The notes: generated by a model from the sequence alone, not told the origin. A stretch of 64,000 bases of DNA from Halorubrum cibi (GCF_900182635.1 NZ_FXTD01000004.1:234135-298134); one strand, 5' to 3'; counted from the stretch's first letter, positions 8,801-18,195 are shown. Numbers and translations: made by a program.

Positions 8801-9736
8801 ATGCGCATAGGGATCCTCTACTCGCGGATCCGCCGCGACGAGAAGCTGCTGCTCGAGGAACTGCGCGACCGCGACCACGAGATCGAGAAGATCGACGTGC
8901 GCAAACAGCGGTTCGGGCTGGAGTCGACGACGGCGAACGTTGCCGACCTCGACATCGTCGTCGACCGGTGTCTCTCCACGAGCCGGTCGCTGTACGCGAC
9001 GAGGTTCCTCGACAGCTACGGCGTTCCCGTGGTGAACTCCCCCGAGACCGGCGACGTCTGTGCGGACAAGGCGAAGAACTCGCTCGCGCTCGCGGAGGCG
9101 GACGTCCCCACGCCCGCCACGGAGGTCGCGTTCACGAAGGAGGCCGCGATGGAGGCCATCGAGTCGTTCGGCTACCCCTGCGTGTTGAAACCCGTCGTCG
9201 GATCCTGGGGGCGGCTGATGGCGAAGATCGACACCCGCAGCGCCGCCGAGGCGATCTTAGAGCACAAGGAGACGCTCGGCCACTACGAGCACAAGGTGTT
9301 CTACGTCCAGGAGTTCGTCGACAAACCCGGCCGCGACATCCGGGTGGTTTCGGTCGACGGCGAGCCGGTCGCCGCGATGACGCGCTCGTCGGACCACTGG
9401 CTCACGAACGCCGCGAAGGGCGGGACGACGGAGCCGTTCGACCTCGACGACCGGGCGCTCGAGCTCGTCGAGCGGGCCTCTGAGGCGGTCGGCGGCGGGA
9501 TGCTCGGCGTCGACCTGATGGAGGTCGGGGGCGAGGGCTCCGGCGAGTACACCGTCCACGAGGTGAACCACACAGTCGAGTTCAAGGCGCTCACCGAGGC
9601 CAGCGACGTCGACGTCCCCGCGCGGGTCGTCGACTGGCTGGAGACGAAAGCCGAGGCGTTCGCGGCCGACGGCGACGACTCGAGCGGTGACACGAACGTC
9701 GACGACGCGACCGACGCCGACGAGGTCGTCCTATGA
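8801..9736 (+). CDS. argX: LysW-glutamate (or aminoadipate) ligase, ATP-grasp
   Basis: ATP-grasp enzyme that attaches the amino group of glutamate (arginine route) or 2-aminoadipate (lysine route) to the C-terminal Glu of LysW. 311 residues from the ATG at 8801 (MRIGILYSRIRRDEKLLLEE); an in-frame GTG three codons earlier is less likely. Visible are the ATP-grasp lysine region YPCVLKPVVGSWGRLMAKI and the metal-binding HEVNHTVEFK. HTVEF resembles the Thermus LysX form, but the neighbours are all arginine genes, so glutamate is the probable substrate. The last 30 residues are an acidic tail. It overlaps argC by ATGA. Confidence 0.9.
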   Translation: MRIGILYSRIRRDEKLLLEELRDRDHEIEKIDVRKQRFGLESTTANVADLDIVVDRCLSTSRSLYATRFLDSYGVPVVNSPETGDVCADKAKNSLALAEADVPTPATEVAFTKEAAMEAIESFGYPCVLKPVVGSWGRLMAKIDTRSAAEAILEHKETLGHYEHKVFYVQEFVDKPGRDIRVVSVDGEPVAAMTRSSDHWLTNAAKGGTTEPFDLDDRALELVERASEAVGGGMLGVDLMEVGGEGSGEYTVHEVNHTVEFKALTEASDVDVPARVVDWLETKAEAFAADGDDSSGDTNVDDATDADEVVL

Positions 9737-10809
9737 GCGGGACGGGTTCGGGAGCGGACGCCGCGACCGACACGTACACCGCGAGCGTCGTCGGCGGCAC
9801 GGGGTTCACCGGCGGCGAGCTGTTGCGCTTACTCGCCGGTCACCCGAACTTCGAGGTCGTTCAGGCCACCTCGCGGTCGGCGGACAACATGACGGTCGGC
9901 CGCTCGCACCCGAACCTCCGGGACCTCGATCTGCGCTTTTCTTCCCCCGACGACCTCGAGTCCGTCGACGTGCTCTTCTCGGCGACGCCACACGGTGTCT
10001 CGATGGGGCGGGTCGACGACTACTTCGAGGTCGCGGACACGGTCGTCGACCTCTCGGCGGACTTCCGGCTGCCGGAGGCGACCATGTACGACGAGTGGTA
10101 CGACGGCCACGAGTCGCCGGAGTACCTTGAGCGCGCGGAGTACGCGCTGCCCGAACTCAACCGCGAGAACCTCCCCGGGGCGGACCTCATCGCCGGCGGC
10201 GGCTGTAACGCCACGGCGACGATCCTCGGGCTGAAGCCGCTCGTCGACGCGGGCGTGCTCGGCCCCGAGAGCGGCGAGGTCGTCGTCGACGTGAAGGTCG
10301 GCTCCTCGGAGGGTGGCGCCGGCGGCGGCGCGGCCTCCTCGCACCCCGAGCGCTCGGGCGTCGTGCGCCCGTACGCGCCCACCGGCCACCGCCACGAGGC
10401 GGAGATCGAGGCGTACCTCGGGCTCTCCGTCTCCTTCACCGTCCACGCGGTCGACATGGTCCGGGGCGCGTCCGCGACCTGCCACGTCTTCCCCGACGAG
10501 CCCGTCTCGAAGGGCGACCTCTGGAAGAGCTACCGCGGCGCGTACGCCGACGAGCCGTTCATGCGGGTCGTCTCCGGCGGGGGCGGCGTCTACCGCTACC
10601 CCGAGCCGAAGTCGGTCGCCGGCACCAACCACGGCGAGGTCGGCTTCGAGCTCGACCCCGGGAACCGGCGCGTCGTCGTCTTCTCGGCGATCGACAACAT
10701 GACCAAGGGGTCGGCGGGGCAGGCGGTCCACGCGGCGAACGTCGCGCTCGAGCTGCCCGAGACCGCCGGCCTCGAGTTCGGGGGGCTTCACCCCGTGGGG
10801 TCGCCATGA
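9733..10809 (+). CDS. argC: LysW-glutamyl-phosphate reductase
   Basis: NADPH-dependent reductase converting the carrier-bound glutamyl (or aminoadipyl) phosphate to the semialdehyde. 358 residues. The Rossmann start SVVGGTGFTGGELLRLL follows a short acidic N-terminal extension. The catalytic cysteine is C158 in AGGGCNATA, and VHAVDMVRGASAT is also typical. It overlaps argX and argB by four bases (ATGA) on each side, so the operon is translationally coupled throughout. Confidence 0.95.
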   Translation: MSGTGSGADAATDTYTASVVGGTGFTGGELLRLLAGHPNFEVVQATSRSADNMTVGRSHPNLRDLDLRFSSPDDLESVDVLFSATPHGVSMGRVDDYFEVADTVVDLSADFRLPEATMYDEWYDGHESPEYLERAEYALPELNRENLPGADLIAGGGCNATATILGLKPLVDAGVLGPESGEVVVDVKVGSSEGGAGGGAASSHPERSGVVRPYAPTGHRHEAEIEAYLGLSVSFTVHAVDMVRGASATCHVFPDEPVSKGDLWKSYRGAYADEPFMRVVSGGGGVYRYPEPKSVAGTNHGEVGFELDPGNRRVVVFSAIDNMTKGSAGQAVHAANVALELPETAGLEFGGLHPVGSP

Positions 10810-11741
10810 GCGGCTCCGACGCGGTCGCCGACGGCGGAAGCGACGCCGCCGGCGATCCTCCCGTCGTCGTCAAGATCGGCGGCGCGAGGGCGGTCGACCC
10901 GGCGGGTGCGGTCGGCGACGTCGCCGACCTCGTCGCCGACGGTCGCGCGGTCGTCGTCGTCCACGGCGGCTCGACGGTCGTCGACGAGACCATCGAGCGG
11001 CTGGGCATGGAGCCCGAGTACGTCGAGTCCGCCTCCGGCGTCACGGGTCGATTCACCGACGCCGACGCGATGGAGGCGTTCACGATGGCGATGGCGGGCA
11101 AGCTCAACACCGAGCTGACCGCGCTGTTCCGCGAGGCCGGCGTCGACGCGGTCGGCCTCTCCGGCGTCGACGGCGGGCTCCTCTCGGGGCCGCGCAAGTC
11201 GGCGGTCCGCGTGGTCGAGGACGGAAAGAGGAAGATCAGGCGCGGCGAGCACTCGGGGACGATCGAGTCGGTGAACGCCGACCTGCTCGCCGGCCTGCTC
11301 GCGGACGGCTACACCCCCGTCGTCTCGCCCCCGATGGAGGGGAAAGAGGGCGACGGCGGCGTCACGCCGGTCAACGCCGACGCGGACCGGGCGGCCGCCG
11401 CGGTCGCGGGCGCACTCGGCGCGGACCTGGTCCTGCTGACCGACGTGGCGGGCGTCTACGCCGACCCGGACGACCCCGACACGCTGATCGAGTCGGCCGC
11501 GACGCCCGCGGACCTGGAGGCGGTCGAGGACGCCGCCGAGGGGTTCATGGGCAAGAAGGTGATGGCGGCCAAAGAAGCGCTCTCGGGCGGCTCCGGCCGT
11601 GTCTTTATCGCCGATGCCAACGCCGACGACCCGATCCTCGCCGCGCTCGACGGCTCGGGGACGACGATCGAGCGGTCGGCGGTCGACGGAACGGACGAGG
11701 ACGCGGAGGATGCCGAGGAGACGGAGGCGGTCGACGCATGA
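10806..11741 (+). CDS. argB: LysW-glutamate kinase
   Basis: Amino acid kinase family enzyme phosphorylating the gamma-carboxylate of carrier-bound glutamate (or the aminoadipate equivalent). 311 residues. VVVKIGGARAVDP (about 19-31) is the phosphate-binding start, VVVVHGGSTVVDE the substrate glycine loop, and TPVNADADRAAAAVAGALGA with LLTDVAGVY the ATP site. The acidic C-terminal tail (DEDAEDAEETEAVDA) is expected for a halophile. ATGA overlaps with argC and argD. Confidence 0.95.
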   Translation: MSGSDAVADGGSDAAGDPPVVVKIGGARAVDPAGAVGDVADLVADGRAVVVVHGGSTVVDETIERLGMEPEYVESASGVTGRFTDADAMEAFTMAMAGKLNTELTALFREAGVDAVGLSGVDGGLLSGPRKSAVRVVEDGKRKIRRGEHSGTIESVNADLLAGLLADGYTPVVSPPMEGKEGDGGVTPVNADADRAAAAVAGALGADLVLLTDVAGVYADPDDPDTLIESAATPADLEAVEDAAEGFMGKKVMAAKEALSGGSGRVFIADANADDPILAALDGSGTTIERSAVDGTDEDAEDAEETEAVDA

Positions 11742-12865
11742 GCGGCTTCGTCTTCTCCGAGAAGCCGATCGAGATCGCCTCCGGCGACGGGGTCCACCTC
11801 ACCGACACGAACGGCAACGACTACCTCGATTTCGGCGCGAGCTACGCGTGTACCCCGGTCGGCCACTGTCACCCCGAGGTCGTCGACGCGGCCACGAGCC
11901 AGTTGGAGGAGCTCATGTACGTCCAGGCGTCGTACCCGCACGCGACGCGGACGGCGCTGTACGAGCGGTTGGCCGAGGTCGCGCCCGGCGACGTCGGGAA
12001 CGTCTGGCTCTGTAACTCCGGGACCGAGGCCAACGAGGCCGCCCTGAAGTTCGCGCGGCACGCGACCGGCCGCGAGAAGATCGTTGCGACCACTCAGGGC
12101 TTTCACGGCCGGACGATGGGCGCGCTCGCGACCACCTGGAAGGCGAAGTACAAACAGGGGTTCGAGCCGCTCGCCGGCGGCGTCGAGTTCGTCGAGTACG
12201 GCGACGAGGCGGCAATGCGCGAGGCCGTCGACGAGAAGACCGCGGCCGTGATCCTGGAGCCCCTCCAGGGCGAGGGCGGGATCAATCCCGCCTCGACGGC
12301 GTACCTCGAGGCGGTGCGGGAGGCCACGGCGGAGGCGGGGGCCGCGATGGTCCTCGACGAGATCCAGACCGGGCTCGGCCGCACGGGCTCGATGTGGGCC
12401 GCGGAGCGTCACGGCGTGGTCCCGGACGTGCTCACGACGGCGAAGGGGCTCGCCAGCGGGCTCCCGATCGGCGCGACGCTGTGTCGCGACTGGATCGCGG
12501 CGGAGTCGGGCGACCACGGCTCGACGTTCTCGGGCGGCCCCGTCGTCTCCGCGGCGGCCGGCGCGACCCTCGACGTCATCGAACGCGAGGGGCTGGCCGA
12601 TCACGCGGCCGACGTGGGCTCGTACCTCCGCGAGGAGATCGAAACCCGCCTCGGCGACGACGTGCGCGAGGTCCGCGGCGAGGGGCTGATGGTCGGCATC
12701 GAGGTGAAACGCGGCTCCAACCGGCTGCTCCGCGACCTCGCGATCGACCACGGGATCCTCGCGCTGCCGGCCGGTCGCACCGTGTTGCGCCTGCTGCCGC
12801 CGCTGACGGTCGAGCGCGACCACGTCGACAGCGTGGTCGACGCGCTCGAGGAGGTGATCGCGTGA
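11738..12865 (+). CDS. argD: LysW-glutamate-semialdehyde aminotransferase
   Basis: Class III PLP aminotransferase making carrier-bound ornithine (or lysine) with glutamate as amino donor. 375 residues. LCNSGTEANEAALKFARHAT binds the PLP phosphate, MVLDEIQTGLGRTG carries the cofactor-binding Asp, and TTAKGLASGLPIGA has the Schiff-base lysine (about K236). It starts with the ATGA overlap from argB and ends in a GTGA overlap with argE. Confidence 0.95.
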   Translation: MSGFVFSEKPIEIASGDGVHLTDTNGNDYLDFGASYACTPVGHCHPEVVDAATSQLEELMYVQASYPHATRTALYERLAEVAPGDVGNVWLCNSGTEANEAALKFARHATGREKIVATTQGFHGRTMGALATTWKAKYKQGFEPLAGGVEFVEYGDEAAMREAVDEKTAAVILEPLQGEGGINPASTAYLEAVREATAEAGAAMVLDEIQTGLGRTGSMWAAERHGVVPDVLTTAKGLASGLPIGATLCRDWIAAESGDHGSTFSGGPVVSAAAGATLDVIEREGLADHAADVGSYLREEIETRLGDDVREVRGEGLMVGIEVKRGSNRLLRDLAIDHGILALPAGRTVLRLLPPLTVERDHVDSVVDALEEVIA

Positions 12866-14064
12866 CCGCCGCGCCCGACTCGGCCGGGAACGCGGAGGCT
12901 CCCGCGGCGGGCGACGGTGACGCTGCCGACAACGGCGACGCTGCCGGCACCGACGTGGTCGCCGGCGGCGGCTACCCCGAGGCCTGCGACACCCCGGCGC
13001 GCAAGCTGCTTTTCGACCTGGTCTCGATCCCCTCGCCCTCCGGCGAGGAGACGGCGGCCGCCGAGCGGCTCGTCGACTTCTTCGAGGCCAACGGCCGCGA
13101 GGCGTGGATCGACGAGGTCGGGAACGTCCGCGCACCCGCGGACGACGCGGTCCTCCTGACCTCGCACGTCGACACCGTCCCCGGCGACATCCCCGTCGAG
13201 GTGCGTCCCGCTCCCGAGGACGTGGACGACCTCGGCGGGACCGACGTCCGGGTCGGCGAGCCGGGCGAGCCCGTGTTGTGGGGCCGCGGCGCGGTCGACG
13301 CGACCGGCCCGCTCGTCTCGATGGCGGTCGCCGCCGTCGAGACCGGCGTCTCCTTCGTCGGGGTCGTCGGCGAGGAGACGAACTCGCGGGGCGCACGCCA
13401 CCTCGTCGCCGACCGCGACGCGCCCGAGGCGGTGGTGAACGGCGAGCCGTCGGGCTGGGACGGCGTCACGCTCGGCTACCGCGGCTTCCTCGCGGGCACG
13501 TACGTGAACACCAGCGAGTCGGGCCACTCCTCGCGGCCGGAGCCGAACGCGATCCAGCACGCGATCGACTGGTGGCACGGCGTCGAGGAGGCATTCACGC
13601 CGGCGGACCCGGAGACGCCCGTCTTCGAGCAGGTGACGACGAAACCCGTCTCGATGGATGGCGGGCTGACCGACGACGGCCTCGCCGTCGAGGCCGCGAT
13701 GGACGTCCAGCTCCGGGTGCCGCCGTCCCGCACCGTCGACGAGGTCCACGAGCTGGCGGAGGCGGAGCTGACCACGGGGTCGGTCCACTGGAAGGAGCCG
13801 ATCCCGCCCGTGATGGAGAGCCCCCGGACCGACCTCGCGCGGGCGTTCCGCGTCGCGATCCGCGGGGCCGGCGGCGACGTCCGCCTACTCAGAAAGACCG
13901 GCACGAGCGACATGAACCTCTTCGCGGCCGAGTGGGACTGCCCGATGGTCACCTACGGCCCCGGAAACTCCGAGCTGGACCACGCGCCCGACGAGCGGCT
14001 CCCGCTCTCGGAGCTCGACCGGGCGACGACCGTCCTCGCCGACGTCTGTCGCGACCGACGATAG
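12862..14064 (+). CDS. argE: LysW-ornithine hydrolase (M20 peptidase family)
   Basis: Zinc-dependent M20 amidohydrolase that releases ornithine (or lysine) from LysW. The GTG start in the GTGA overlap with argD gives 400 residues. About 40 N-terminal residues are an Ala/Asp/Gly-rich halophilic extension before the enzyme proper (ARKLLFDLVSIPSPSGEE). Metal ligands are visible in LTSHVDTVPG, GRGAVDATGP, GEETNSRGAR and NGEPSGWDG. It completes the carrier-bound part of the pathway; ornithine then passes to ArgF. There are 119 bp before argF, so the promoter for argF may be separate. Confidence 0.92.
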   Translation: MTAAPDSAGNAEAPAAGDGDAADNGDAAGTDVVAGGGYPEACDTPARKLLFDLVSIPSPSGEETAAAERLVDFFEANGREAWIDEVGNVRAPADDAVLLTSHVDTVPGDIPVEVRPAPEDVDDLGGTDVRVGEPGEPVLWGRGAVDATGPLVSMAVAAVETGVSFVGVVGEETNSRGARHLVADRDAPEAVVNGEPSGWDGVTLGYRGFLAGTYVNTSESGHSSRPEPNAIQHAIDWWHGVEEAFTPADPETPVFEQVTTKPVSMDGGLTDDGLAVEAAMDVQLRVPPSRTVDEVHELAEAELTTGSVHWKEPIPPVMESPRTDLARAFRVAIRGAGGDVRLLRKTGTSDMNLFAAEWDCPMVTYGPGNSELDHAPDERLPLSELDRATTVLADVCRDRR

Positions 14065-14183
14065 GCGTCGCGGCCGCGGGCCGCGGCGCTCCCTTCTCTC
14101 CGAAGCCTCCCGTATCGACCCATCACCGAATCCGAACCATCGACGCAGATCAACCACGTCTCAGCCATCGAACTCACCCACAC

Positions 14184-15098
14184 ATGCCACTCGCTACCGA
14201 CGACTTCCTCGACATCGACGACGTAACGCCGGCCGAACTGGACGCCCTGCTCGACCGCGCGGCCGCGATGAAGGCCGGCGAGACGGAGCCGCGGCTCCCC
14301 GACGCGACGCTCGGGATGATATTCGAGAAGCCCTCGACGCGGACGCGGATCTCCTTCGAGACGGGGATGACGCGGCTCGGCGGCCACGCCATGTTCCTCG
14401 GGCCGGACGACCTCCAGCTCGGGCACGGCGAGCCGCTCCGGGACACCGCGCGGGTGCTCGGCCGGTACGTCGACGCCGTGATGGCGCGGCTGTTCGACCA
14501 CGCCGACGTCGAGACGCTCGCCGAGCACGCCGACTGCCCCGTGATCAACGGGCTCACCGACGAGGCACACCCCTGCCAGACGCTCGCGGACCTGCTCACG
14601 ATCCGGGAGTTCGTCGGCGAGGATGCCACCGTCGCGTGGGTCGGCGACGGCAACAACGTCGGGCAGTCGTTCGTCGTCGGCGCGGCGATGGCCGGCATCG
14701 ACGTGCGGGTGGCGACGCCCGACGAGTACGGGATGGATCCCGCCGTCTTCGAGCGCGCGGCCGCCTTCGGCGCGGACGTGGAGCCGACGACGGACCCCGA
14801 GAGCGTCCTCGACGGGGCCGACGTCGTCTACACCGACGTGTGGATCTCGATGGGACAGGAGGACGAACGCCACGAGAAGCTGGCCGCCTTCGACGGATTT
14901 CAAGTGAACGCCGACCTGCTCGCGGGCACGGACGCGAAAGTGATGCACTGTCTGCCCGCCCACCGCGGCGAGGAGATCACGAACGACGTGCTCGAGTCCG
15001 ACCGCGCGCTCGCGTGGGAGCAGGCTGAGAACCGGATGCACGCGCAGAACGCGCTGCTCGTCGAACTGCTCGAGGACGAGGCCGGAAACGGGTCGTAA
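14184..15098 (+). CDS. argF: ornithine carbamoyltransferase
   Basis: Transfers the carbamoyl group from carbamoyl phosphate to ornithine, forming citrulline. 304 residues from ATG 14184 (MPLATDDFLDIDDVTPAEL). Diagnostic motifs are FEKPSTRTRISFE (carbamoyl-phosphate site), DEAHPCQTLADLL, VGDGNNVGQS and MHCLPAHRGEEIT with the ornithine-site Cys. The frame stays open upstream through argE, but the homology begins at this ATG. Confidence 0.96.
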   Translation: MPLATDDFLDIDDVTPAELDALLDRAAAMKAGETEPRLPDATLGMIFEKPSTRTRISFETGMTRLGGHAMFLGPDDLQLGHGEPLRDTARVLGRYVDAVMARLFDHADVETLAEHADCPVINGLTDEAHPCQTLADLLTIREFVGEDATVAWVGDGNNVGQSFVVGAAMAGIDVRVATPDEYGMDPAVFERAAAFGADVEPTTDPESVLDGADVVYTDVWISMGQEDERHEKLAAFDGFQVNADLLAGTDAKVMHCLPAHRGEEITNDVLESDRALAWEQAENRMHAQNALLVELLEDEAGNGS

Positions 15099-15204
15099 CC
15101 GATCCGGCCGATCCGGCCGACCCCGCCGGCACCGTCGTCCCCCCGACCGCCCGCTTCGGCGCGCGCGACCCGCGAGGACGACCGGCGGGAGTCCGCGGCG
15201 GACC

Positions 15205-15280
15205 GCGCGCGAGGGAGCACCCGGCCGCGCCGTCGCGGTCCGGCGGCGCGGCCGGTGCGAGGCTGGGGAGGCGAGAGGCC
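15205..15280 (+). repeat. dispersed structured intergenic element, copy 2 (shorter flanks)
   Basis: GCGCGAGGGAG (15207-15217) and GAGGCTGGGGAGGCG (15259-15273) enclose a long hairpin. The arms are about 15217-15232 and 15244-15258, GCACC/GGTGC followed by GGCCGCGCCG/CGGCGCGGCC with one bulged base. The hairpin differs completely in sequence from the other copies while the flanking strands are identical. The wider flanks seen in copies 1 and 4 are not conserved here. It lies in the 242-bp gap between argF and the rhodanese gene. Confidence 0.8.
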
Positions 15281-15340
15281 ACGCTTCGCCGGCCGTCGCT
15301 TACCAGGGACGACCGGAGCTTACCGGGGACGACCGCCGGC

Positions 15341-15739
15341 CTACCGAAGCCGCCACCACAGCGATCGCAGTTTGTACCCGATCGATCCGGCCCGGTAGCC
15401 GTTCCAGCCGCTCATCCCGCCCGCGAGCGTCCTCGCGTCGTATCCCTCCTCCTCGAGCACCGTCGTCGCCTGCTTCGCGACGATCCCCATCTTACACACC
15501 GTGACGATCTCCCGGTCCCGCGGGACCTCGTCCAAACGCGCCCGGAGCGCCGACTCGTCGCCGCCGCGGAGGTCCTCGTAGACGGGGAGGTTGTGGCTCC
15601 CGTCGATCGCGTCCGCCTCGTACGCGTCCGCCGGGCGAACGTCGAGGACGAACGGTTCGTCTCCGCTCGTCCCTTCGCTTCCCTCTCCGCTCCCGCCCCC
15701 GAGACGCTCGTCCAACTCGTCCGGGCGGATCCCGTTCAT
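15341..15739 (-). CDS. rhodanese-like domain protein
   Basis: A 132-residue single rhodanese domain, probably a sulfurtransferase or persulfide carrier. PFVLDVRPADAYEADAIDGS is the CH2A-type start, and the active-site loop VCKMGIVAKQA contains the catalytic Cys (about residue 82). GGMSGWNGYRAG closes the domain, and the C terminus is a short basic aromatic tail (LRSLWWRLR). The ATG overlaps by four bases the stop of the FMN-reductase gene upstream, so the two form an operon; a redox/sulfur link between them is inference. Confidence 0.9.
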   Translation of the reverse strand: MNGIRPDELDERLGGGSGEGSEGTSGDEPFVLDVRPADAYEADAIDGSHNLPVYEDLRGGDESALRARLDEVPRDREIVTVCKMGIVAKQATTVLEEEGYDARTLAGGMSGWNGYRAGSIGYKLRSLWWRLR

Positions 15740-16269
15740 CCTCGTAGCCGTTCCGCGTGTTCGGTCACGATCCGGCCGAGCCGCTCGGTCCGCTTGCGGA
15801 GGTCCTCGTCGGAGATCCGTCCCTCGTCGTCGATCTCGGAGGACGCGCCGCGGATCCCGACCTCGTGGGGGACCACCCACGCGTGGACGTTCCGGAACGT
15901 CGACCGGAGGTGTTCGAGGGTGCCGCCGTAAGAGCCGCCGCCGGCGGTCGCGAGCAGCCCCACCGCGGTGTTCTCGTACTCGTCGAAGCCGCAGAAGTCG
16001 TGGAAGTTCTTGAACGTCGAGGAGTAGGAGCCGTGGTAGACCGGAGTGCCCGCGAGCACGCCGTCGGCCTCGCGAACTCGGCGTTTCAGGCGCTCGCTGT
16101 CGCCCTGATCGTCCTCGTCGGGGTGGTACAGCGGGAGGTCGACCGCGCCCAGATCGATCAGGTCGGTCTCCGCGCCGGCGTCGGCCGCGGCTGAGAGCGC
16201 GACGCGGAGGGCGGCCTTCGTGGTGCTCGCCCCCCGACGGCTGCCGGAGATCGCGACGATCCGTGTCAT
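15736..16269 (-). CDS. NADPH-dependent FMN reductase family protein
   Basis: A 177-residue flavodoxin-fold protein of the FMN_red/SsuE-like group. TRIVAISGSRRGASTTKAAL is the phosphate-binding loop for FMN, GVLAGTPVYHGSYSSTFKNF the conserved TPxYxGS-type segment, and LATAGGGSYGG a second flavin-contact loop. Such proteins reduce FMN or quinones with NAD(P)H; the physiological substrate cannot be read from the sequence. First gene of a two-gene operon with the rhodanese. Confidence 0.9.
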   Translation of the reverse strand: MTRIVAISGSRRGASTTKAALRVALSAAADAGAETDLIDLGAVDLPLYHPDEDDQGDSERLKRRVREADGVLAGTPVYHGSYSSTFKNFHDFCGFDEYENTAVGLLATAGGGSYGGTLEHLRSTFRNVHAWVVPHEVGIRGASSEIDDEGRISDEDLRKRTERLGRIVTEHAERLRG

Positions 16270-16743
16270 ACGCCGGGTTCGAGGCGAGGAACCAAAAACG
16301 CGGGCGGTTCGTCGTGAGGCGTCGACGGTCGTGTAGAGTCCCCGTTCGTCCCCCGGTTCTCGGTTCCATATCGACAGAACGGGTCGTTGCTGGCGCGGTG
16401 ACGATATCCAAAACCCCAGTCGCGAGGCGCTCCGCGCCTCTGGCAGCCGGCGCAAAGCGCCGGCGACGCCACCGCCCGAATTGATACACTCCCCATCTGT
16501 AGTGAACATCCGCGAGCGAAGCGAGCGGTTCACCGACGGCGAGGCGAACGCCGAGCCGTCGGCCTTTTTCCCTCCAGGTTTTTCGAGGAGCGGTTCCCGA
16601 AGCGAACGCAGTGAGCGAGGGTACCCGACGAGAAAAAGGTGGTGTACTGACCGATCCGTCCGTCCTCTCACGTGGCCGACTCGCCCGCGCAAGGTTCGCG
16701 AGGGACACCGGACGTTATGGTCCCGGCCGTCCAGGGTGCGGAC
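16270..16743. other. intergenic region with dispersed repeat modules
   Basis: About 470 bp between divergent genes. 16383-16432 carries the phrase gttgctggcgcggtga and, in reverse complement, the tggggttttgg module of the 5130 repeat. 16437-16466 holds a CCGGCGC/GCGCCGG hairpin flanked by ctctggcag and gac, which recurs inverted at 48815-48844. 16505-16600 has an imperfect ccgacggc...gccgtcgg palindrome followed by T-rich DNA. No gene is supported. Confidence 0.65.
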
Positions 16744-18123
16744 ATGGACCAGATCTCGTTCGGTACGGACGGTTGGCGGGCGACGCTCGACGTCTTCACC
16801 GACGACCGGGTTCGGATCGTGGGGCAGGCGGTCGCCGACCATCTCGAGGCGGCGGGCCACGACGAACCGGTCGCCGTGGGGTACGACGCCCGCGAGACCT
16901 CCGAGGGGTTCGCCGAGAGCCTCGCGGAGGTGCTCTCGGGGAACGGCTTCGACGTGTTGTTGCCCGAACGCGACGTCCCCACTCCCCTGATCGCCTACGG
17001 CATCGTCGACGAGGGGCTGGCTGGCGCGTGTATGGTCACCGCTTCGCACAACCCGCCCGAGTACAACGGCGTGAAGTTCATCCCGAGCGACGGCGCGCCC
17101 GCGCTCCCCGACGTGACCGAGGACGTGGTCTCCCGGCTCGCGGAGCCGGACCTCCTCCCCGAGGACGAGCGCGGCGAGGTCCGCCGCCACGACTTCGTGA
17201 CGCCGCACGCAGAGGCCGCCCGCGACCTCGTCGACGCCGACCTCGACGGGCTCACGGTCGCGTACGACGCGATGCACGGCAGCGGCCGCGGGGTGACGGA
17301 CGCCCTGCTCGAGTCCGCCGGCGCGGAGGTGCGCCGCCTGCGCTGTGACCGGGACCCGACCTTCGGCGGCGAATCTCCAGAACCCAGCGCGGAACACCTC
17401 GGCGAGCTCGCCGATCTGGTGACCGACTCCGAAAGCGACGTCGACCTCGGCGTCGCCAACGACGGCGACTCCGATCGAGTCGCGGTGGTGACACCCGAGC
17501 GCGGCGTGCTCGACGCCAACCTCTTTTATGCCGCCTGCTACGACCGCCTCCTGGAGACCGACTCGGGTCCGGCGGTCCGGACCGTCTCGACGACGTTCCT
17601 CGTCGACCGCATCGCCGAGGCGCACGGCGAGGAAGTGTACGAGACCCCCGTCGGGTTCAAGTGGGTCGCCGAGGCGATGGGCGAACACGACGCGCTGTTC
17701 GGCGGCGAGGAGTCCGGCGGCTTCTCCGTTCGCGGGCACGTCCGCGAGAAGGACGGCGTGTTGATGGCGCTACTCGCGGCCGACGCCGCCGACGCGGAAC
17801 CCTTCGACGCCCGCGTCGACCGCCTGCTCGACGAACACGGCCACATCGCCGCCGGGAAGGTCTCGATCGACTGCCCCGACGACCGCAAGGAGGCGGTCCT
17901 CGCCGAGTTGGAGGGTCACATCCCCGAGTCGGTCGACGGCCACGCGGTCGCGGAGGTCGTCACGCTCGACGGGTTCAAGCTCCTCTTGGAGAACGGCTCC
18001 TGGCTCCTCGTCCGCCCCTCGGGGACCGAGCCGAAGCTGCGCGTCTACGCCGAGGCCGACTCGGACGACCGGGTCGACTCGCTGCTCGCGGAGGGCCGCG
18101 ACCTCGTCGAACCGCTCGTGTGA
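16744..18123 (+). CDS. phosphohexomutase (phosphoglucomutase/phosphomannomutase family)
   Basis: Alpha-D-phosphohexomutase interconverting hexose 1- and 6-phosphates. 459 residues from the ATG at 16744 (MDQISFGTDGWR), chosen because FGTDGWRA is the normal family start; an upstream in-frame ATG at 16672 would add an unrelated extension. The phosphoserine is S101 in MVTASHNPPEYNG, the metal loop is NDGDSDRVAVV, the sugar loop GGEESGGFSVRG, and RPSGTEPKLRVY binds phosphate at the C terminus. Sugar specificity (glucose, mannose or glucosamine) is not decidable here. Confidence 0.93.
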   Translation: MDQISFGTDGWRATLDVFTDDRVRIVGQAVADHLEAAGHDEPVAVGYDARETSEGFAESLAEVLSGNGFDVLLPERDVPTPLIAYGIVDEGLAGACMVTASHNPPEYNGVKFIPSDGAPALPDVTEDVVSRLAEPDLLPEDERGEVRRHDFVTPHAEAARDLVDADLDGLTVAYDAMHGSGRGVTDALLESAGAEVRRLRCDRDPTFGGESPEPSAEHLGELADLVTDSESDVDLGVANDGDSDRVAVVTPERGVLDANLFYAACYDRLLETDSGPAVRTVSTTFLVDRIAEAHGEEVYETPVGFKWVAEAMGEHDALFGGEESGGFSVRGHVREKDGVLMALLAADAADAEPFDARVDRLLDEHGHIAAGKVSIDCPDDRKEAVLAELEGHIPESVDGHAVAEVVTLDGFKLLLENGSWLLVRPSGTEPKLRVYAEADSDDRVDSLLAEGRDLVEPLV

Positions 18124-18162
18124 GCCCGGTGTGAGCGACGCGGAGGCGTTCGGATTGGGTGC

Positions 18163-18170
18163 CTTTTTAG
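18163..18170 (+). promoter_or_regulatory. TATA-like box of pcn
   Basis: ctttttag centred about 29 bp before the PCNA start codon; leaderless spacing. Confidence 0.6.
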
Positions 18171-18195
18171 GGGATACCACCCTAGTCGCTCGTAT

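Noticed and set aside
15341..16708. One large fused protein ending in rhodanese
   Set aside because: The frame stays open by chance through intergenic repeats and the FMN-reductase gene in another frame; the real gene starts at 15739 with a 4-bp overlap.
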